Assembly: GCA_024274855.1 (NCBI GenBank) | Contig: JAJSAJ010000453.1 | Coordinates: 1 to 8,700, forward strand | Source of the DNA: Planctomycetota bacterium | Lineage (GTDB): Bacteria; Planctomycetota; Planctomycetia; Pirellulales; Pirellulaceae | Direction: 5' to 3' | Length of the DNA: 8,700 nt | In this document: piece after piece, positions 6,039-8,700 of the stretch | How positions within the stretch are numbered: position 1 is the stretch's first letter | How the letters are laid out: each line of letters opens with the position of its first letter | Position numbers and translations under genes: made by a program | Notes under the pieces: generated by a model | What the model saw: the letters and a program-made list of their open reading frames with translations, nothing else | The model's database searches: none | What the model was told of the DNA's origin: nothing

Positions 6039-6992
6039 TCAGTTGCCGCGTGGCCGTGGCGGAAGTGAATCCATCGCGACATTGCCACCCGACAGGATGA
6101 TTCCAATGCGTTTTCCCTGAATCGCTGTGAGATTCTCCGCCAATGCGGCCAGTGGTACAGCACCGGATGGCTCAACAACCAACTCGGCCTCTTCGTGCAG
6201 TCGATAGACTGCGTCAACAATGGCCGGCTCGTTGACCAACAGAATATTGTCGACCAAACGGCAAATAATCGGAAATGTGCGTTGGCCCAAACTGGTCAAC
6301 AGGCCATCAGCAATGGTCTTGGGGCTGATCGAAGGAATAAGCTTTCCGGCTTGCCAACTTCGGAAAGCATCGTCAGCTCCTTTCGGCTCAGCTCCCCACA
6401 CCTGGATACTCGGTCGGATCGCATTGGCGGCGATCGCCGTACCGGAAATCAGTCCCCCCCCGCCAATCGGTGCAATAATAACGTCGAGCTCCGAGCACTC
6501 GGCCAGCAGTTCCACGGCAGCCGTCGCCTGACCCGCTATGATTCGATCATCATCGTACGGATGAATCAACGTGGCTCCGGTCGCCTTCAATATCGCATTA
6601 GCCGTCGATTCACGGGCCGCAAGCGTCGGCTCGCAAAACGTGATTCGGCCGCCGTATTTGCGAACTTTGTCGACCTTCTGTTGCCTCGCATTGCTTGGCA
6701 TCACGATCCACGAGGGGATATCACGGCGTTGTGCGGCACGCGCTAGCGCAGCCGCATGGTTACCCGACGAGTGCGTCACGACACCTCGACCAGCCAACTC
6801 GTCCGAAAGTGAGAAGACCGCATTGCAGGCGCCTCGCGACTTGAACGCACCGGCTCGCTGCAAGTTCTCACACTTGAAAAAGAGGGTGGCGCCAAGCCAC
6901 CGATCGATCGCACGACACCGCACGACCGGCGTTCGGGAAATGTGCGGTACAATACGGCAATGGGCAGTTTGGATGTCCATCATATCGATCAT
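6039..6992 (-). CDS. Serine racemase / threonine dehydratase family PLP enzyme
   Basis: The product has 317 residues from the ATG at 6992, which has GAGGG (7000-7004) 7 nt upstream. An in-frame start at 7073 would add 27 residues without family likeness. It is a fold-type-II PLP protein. K51 in GAFKSRGA is the Schiff-base lysine, SSGNHA (75-80) holds the PLP phosphate and substrate carboxylate, GGGG is at 177-180, and SGGN at 301-304 contacts the pyridine ring. S76 aligns with the Ser84 that eukaryotic serine racemase uses as its second catalytic base, where biosynthetic threonine dehydratases usually have Ala (SAGNH). E202, A206 and D208 in AEPKGADD match the divalent-metal site of serine racemase, with a constant offset of 8. 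There is no C-terminal ACT-like regulatory domain, so it is not the feedback-controlled IlvA type. It should act in the cytoplasm, dehydrating or racemising L-Ser/L-Thr or hydroxyaspartate. The preferred substrate cannot be told. Confidence 0.88.
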   Translation of the reverse strand: MIDMMDIQTAHCRIVPHISRTPVVRCRAIDRWLGATLFFKCENLQRAGAFKSRGACNAVFSLSDELAGRGVVTHSSGNHAAALARAAQRRDIPSWIVMPSNARQQKVDKVRKYGGRITFCEPTLAARESTANAILKATGATLIHPYDDDRIIAGQATAAVELLAECSELDVIIAPIGGGGLISGTAIAANAIRPSIQVWGAEPKGADDAFRSWQAGKLIPSISPKTIADGLLTSLGQRTFPIICRLVDNILLVNEPAIVDAVYRLHEEAELVVEPSGAVPLAALAENLTAIQGKRIGIILSGGNVAMDSLPPRPRGN

Positions 6993-6999
6993 TGGACTA

Positions 7000-7004
7000 C
7001 CCTC
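7000..7004 (-). promoter_or_regulatory. Ribosome binding site deciding the start of the racemase/dehydratase gene
   Basis: GAGGG on the minus strand sits 7 nt before the ATG at 6992. The family alignment also begins just after this ATG. Confidence 0.65.
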
Positions 7005-7026
7005 GAGCAACCGTCGTGCAAGCCGC

Positions 7027-7054
7027 CACGTCTCTTCTGGCACGTCTCTTCTGG
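7027..7054. repeat. Perfect 14-bp tandem duplication in the racemase/dehydratase leader
   Basis: CACGTCTCTTCTGG occurs twice back to back. The unit is not a multiple of 3 and lies upstream of the favoured ATG (6992). This fits a non-coding leader better than coding sequence. Confidence 0.8.
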
Positions 7055-7174
7055 TCGGATTCCGGTGCGTCAACCGCTCGCCATCCGCCGGCTAGTCGCC
7101 CTCACGCCAATTACGGCCGGCTTGGCACGTCCGACCAACTTCATCGTGCGTTGCTTGCTGGATGTTCAACGCAG

Positions 7175-7206
7175 ACCGACCCGGCCACGATGGTGGCCGG
7201 GTCGGT
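7175..7206 (-). terminator. Strong hairpin, probable terminator of the thioredoxin-like gene
   Basis: The arms are 14 bp and perfectly complementary (ACCGACCCGGCCAC at 7175-7188 and its complement at 7193-7206) around a 4-nt loop. The hairpin begins 45 nt after the thioredoxin gene's stop. On the minus strand no T-tract follows; a short T-run precedes the stem instead. It would therefore be a hairpin-only terminator or a transcript-end stabiliser rather than a textbook intrinsic terminator. A regulatory or REP-like palindrome cannot be excluded. Confidence 0.55.
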
Positions 7207-7251
7207 GAAAAAGCGACGTTGTGCATTGATGGCTTGAGCCGAACGGATCAG

Positions 7252-8346
7252 CTAGGCCTTTTCGGCAAGTAGCTTCTCCAACATGTCTTCGATCTCCTTG
7301 GCGTTGGATTCGCCCGCACCAACCTTGATCAAGCGGATCTTCCCATGACGATCGATCACGACAACGTGGGGGATGCCGGTTACGCCGTAAAACTCGGACA
7401 AATCCCGACTCTTGTTGACGGCAAAACGATGCTTTAGCTTGTGGTGTGCGGCAAATTTCTTGAGCATCTCTTGCTCGTCCGCCGGGGTCACTTTGTCGTC
7501 CGACGGCTTGGCTGTTTCGCCTTTGTCATCCCAAATGAAATTGTAATAACCGGTCAGGCCGACGATCACAAGTCCCTTGTCGGCGTATTTCTCATTCCAC
7601 TCGATCAAGTGGGGAAATGTCGACACACAGGGGCCACACCAGACCGCCCAGAAATCGAGCAGGACGACCTTGCCCTTCAGGTCCTCCGCCGTAAGTGGTT
7701 CGCCGTTGACCCAAGCATCCGCGGTCAACGCCGTGGCATCTTTACCGATCAGCTCCTTGAGTTTCTTGGCAGCCGCAATCGTCCGTTCGAATCGTCCCAG
7801 TTGTGACGCAGCCTTATCGATTGCCTGCGTCACATCCTTGTCACCTTCAGCCTTCTTGAGCAACGCATCCAGAAAAGCCTTCGCTTCATTGATCGTTTTC
7901 TCGGCTTTCTCCGGTTCGCTGCGTGCCAGCGGCCCTACCTGTTGCCCAATCTTCATCCCGTACATTCCCACCGTTTCCGCGTCAAGTTTCTCGTTCAGCT
8001 TCTTGACGATGTCGTCGATCGATATGCGTTGCAACTCGATTTGCTTGCGATAGCGCGTAATCGCTACTTTGGCATACATCACCAAACGTTTTGCATCGGG
8101 CTTGTCCGGCTTCAGTTGGTCGATTGTCGCCGTCAATTCGTCCATGATCTTCAGCCCCTTGTCCGGATCTTTAGCAGCCAGCCGAAAAGCGGACTGTAGC
8201 CCCGATCCCACGTACTTGTTGATCAGATCCGTGTTGTTTGGATCCTTTTTTACCTGGTCGGCGAGACTCGCGCCGGCCGGCTGTCCCCACGCTGGGACAA
8301 CCAGGCCTAAAGTGAGTCCCAACGCGGCCATTGTGCGAAACATCAT
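7252..8346 (-). CDS. Exported TlpA-like thioredoxin-fold protein with helical N-terminal region
   Basis: The product has 364 residues from the ATG at 8346, with AGGAG (8353-8357) 6 nt upstream. The next codon is also ATG, so the start is good to within one residue. A signal peptide (about 1-21, ending AWG/QPAG) sends it to the periplasm or cell surface. Residues 25-205 are Lys/Glu/Ala-rich, predicted helical and of no family I recognise. The C-terminal 150 residues are a thioredoxin fold of the TlpA/ResA type: KGKVVLLDFWAVWCGPC with the redox pair C237/C240, a family-typical insertion rich in Asp and Lys (about 267-291), and the cis-Pro at P326 in TGIPHVVVID. Such proteins reduce disulfides of exported proteins, for example in cytochrome c maturation. 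No partner gene is nearby to name a substrate. A strong hairpin follows 45 nt after the stop, suggesting a single-gene unit. Confidence 0.88.
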   Translation of the reverse strand: MMFRTMAALGLTLGLVVPAWGQPAGASLADQVKKDPNNTDLINKYVGSGLQSAFRLAAKDPDKGLKIMDELTATIDQLKPDKPDAKRLVMYAKVAITRYRKQIELQRISIDDIVKKLNEKLDAETVGMYGMKIGQQVGPLARSEPEKAEKTINEAKAFLDALLKKAEGDKDVTQAIDKAASQLGRFERTIAAAKKLKELIGKDATALTADAWVNGEPLTAEDLKGKVVLLDFWAVWCGPCVSTFPHLIEWNEKYADKGLVIVGLTGYYNFIWDDKGETAKPSDDKVTPADEQEMLKKFAAHHKLKHRFAVNKSRDLSEFYGVTGIPHVVVIDRHGKIRLIKVGAGESNAKEIEDMLEKLLAEKA

Positions 8347-8352
8347 ACTCGG

Positions 8353-8357
8353 CTCCT
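8353..8357 (-). promoter_or_regulatory. Ribosome binding site deciding the start of the thioredoxin-like gene
   Basis: AGGAG on the minus strand lies 6 nt before the ATG at 8346. It excludes the longer in-frame start at 8385. Confidence 0.65.
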
Positions 8358-8388
8358 GTGTGCAAAAATGGGAGAATTGGAGCACTTT

Positions 8389-8416
8389 ATTAGAGCGGAT
8401 GGAGCACGCTCTGCAA
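8389..8416 (-). promoter_or_regulatory. Weak promoter candidate with an operator-like dyad, thioredoxin-like gene
   Basis: On the minus strand TTGCAG (8411-8416, 3/6) and TCTAAT (8389-8394, 5/6) are 16 nt apart. An inverted repeat AGAGCG-N9-CGCTCT (8392-8412) spans the spacer and touches both boxes. By eye only; the -35 box is poor. Confidence 0.25.
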
Positions 8417-8604
8417 ACCCACCCACCCCCCTGTTGTTAAACTTCGCAAAGTCGTGCTTTGGACAATTACCCGTCAAGCCTCAGGCAAAACCACAAGAGA
8501 GGTTCGTCAGGGTCTATCGGGGGCAGAATCGGGGTAGTCGTTCACGGGGTTTTCGTCTGCCATCACATTAGCACCGGAGTTTTCCCCGACTTCCCACACG
8601 CCCG
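8417..8604. other. Non-coding stretch upstream of the thioredoxin-like gene
   Basis: No open frame here has a Shine-Dalgarno, domain or convincing composition. Plus-strand frames at 8368-8571 and 8459-8695 run through the promoter region and the heptamer repeats and are not supported. Nothing further was recognised. Confidence 0.5.
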
Positions 8605-8641
8605 ATTTATCATTAGTCATTTGACATTACTCATTTATCAT
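8605..8641. repeat. Degenerate heptamer array, left arm (consensus ATTTGTC)
   Basis: Five consecutive 7-nt units (ATTTATC, ATTAGTC, ATTTGAC, ATTACTC, ATTTATC) are followed by AT. All share ATT at the start and C at the end. They are degenerate copies, in reverse complement, of the exact units at 8677-8700. Confidence 0.65.
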
Positions 8642-8676
8642 CGAGAGAGGCTGCGCAGCGGGGTCATGCTCTTTCC

Positions 8677-8700
8677 AATGACAAATGACAAATGACAAAT
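8677..8700. repeat. Exact heptamer tandem array, right arm (AATGACA), cut by window edge
   Basis: There are three exact AATGACA units plus AAT, running off the window. The reverse complement, in rotated register, is ATTTGTC, the consensus of the left array. The two arrays therefore face each other across 35 nt that contain a 10-bp palindrome (GCTGCGCAGC, 8650-8659). Confidence 0.75.

Noticed and set aside
8459..8695. 78-residue plus-strand open frame at the right edge
   Set aside because: It runs through the heptamer arrays, has no ribosome site and resembles no family.

Overview
The window looks like chromosomal DNA of a planctomycete, most likely a Pirellulales relative. This is inferred from protein architecture, not from a marker gene. 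An SLA1-homology (SHD1) domain is fused to a PQQ-type beta-propeller. A TlpA-like thioredoxin carries a long helical N-terminal region. TadE, TadE and TadG-vWA proteins are encoded in a row, beside an OmpP1/FadL-like porin with a planctomycete-like N-terminus. Genes are well separated from one another, and most have a recognisable Shine-Dalgarno site.

Layout: (1) 1-1043, minus strand: an OmpP1/FadL-like outer-membrane protein whose C-terminus lies beyond the left edge. (2) 1044-1734: a gene-poor spacer between divergent genes. (3) 1735-4334, plus strand: a compact cassette of a small two-TM HAMP-type membrane protein, two TadE-like pseudopilins and a TadG-like protein with a C-terminal von Willebrand A domain. 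Gaps inside the cassette are 37, 18 and 25 nt, so it is probably one operon. (4) 4340-5845, minus strand: a secreted SHD1/PQQ-propeller protein that converges on the vWA gene with only 5 nt between stop codons. (5) 6039-6992, minus strand: a fold-type-II PLP enzyme of the serine racemase / threonine dehydratase family. (6) 7252-8346, minus strand: a secreted thioredoxin-fold (WCGPC) protein, followed by a perfect 14-bp-stem hairpin. (7) 8347-8700: a non-coding stretch ending in two facing arrays of 7-bp repeats around a small palindrome, cut by the right edge.

The only group with a clear shared job is the Tad-like cassette, which should place pseudopilin-like proteins and a metal-binding adhesion domain at the cell envelope. 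No Tad motor, platform, secretin or prepilin peptidase gene is present here. The minus-strand genes encode two exported proteins (propeller, thioredoxin) and one cytoplasmic amino-acid enzyme, with no obvious common pathway.

No wholly new system is evident. The observations most worth a second look are a probable pair of compensating frameshifts in the vWA gene next to its metal-binding loop, the facing heptamer arrays at the right edge, and an exact 17-nt repeat shared by the porin leader and the first tadE start region.
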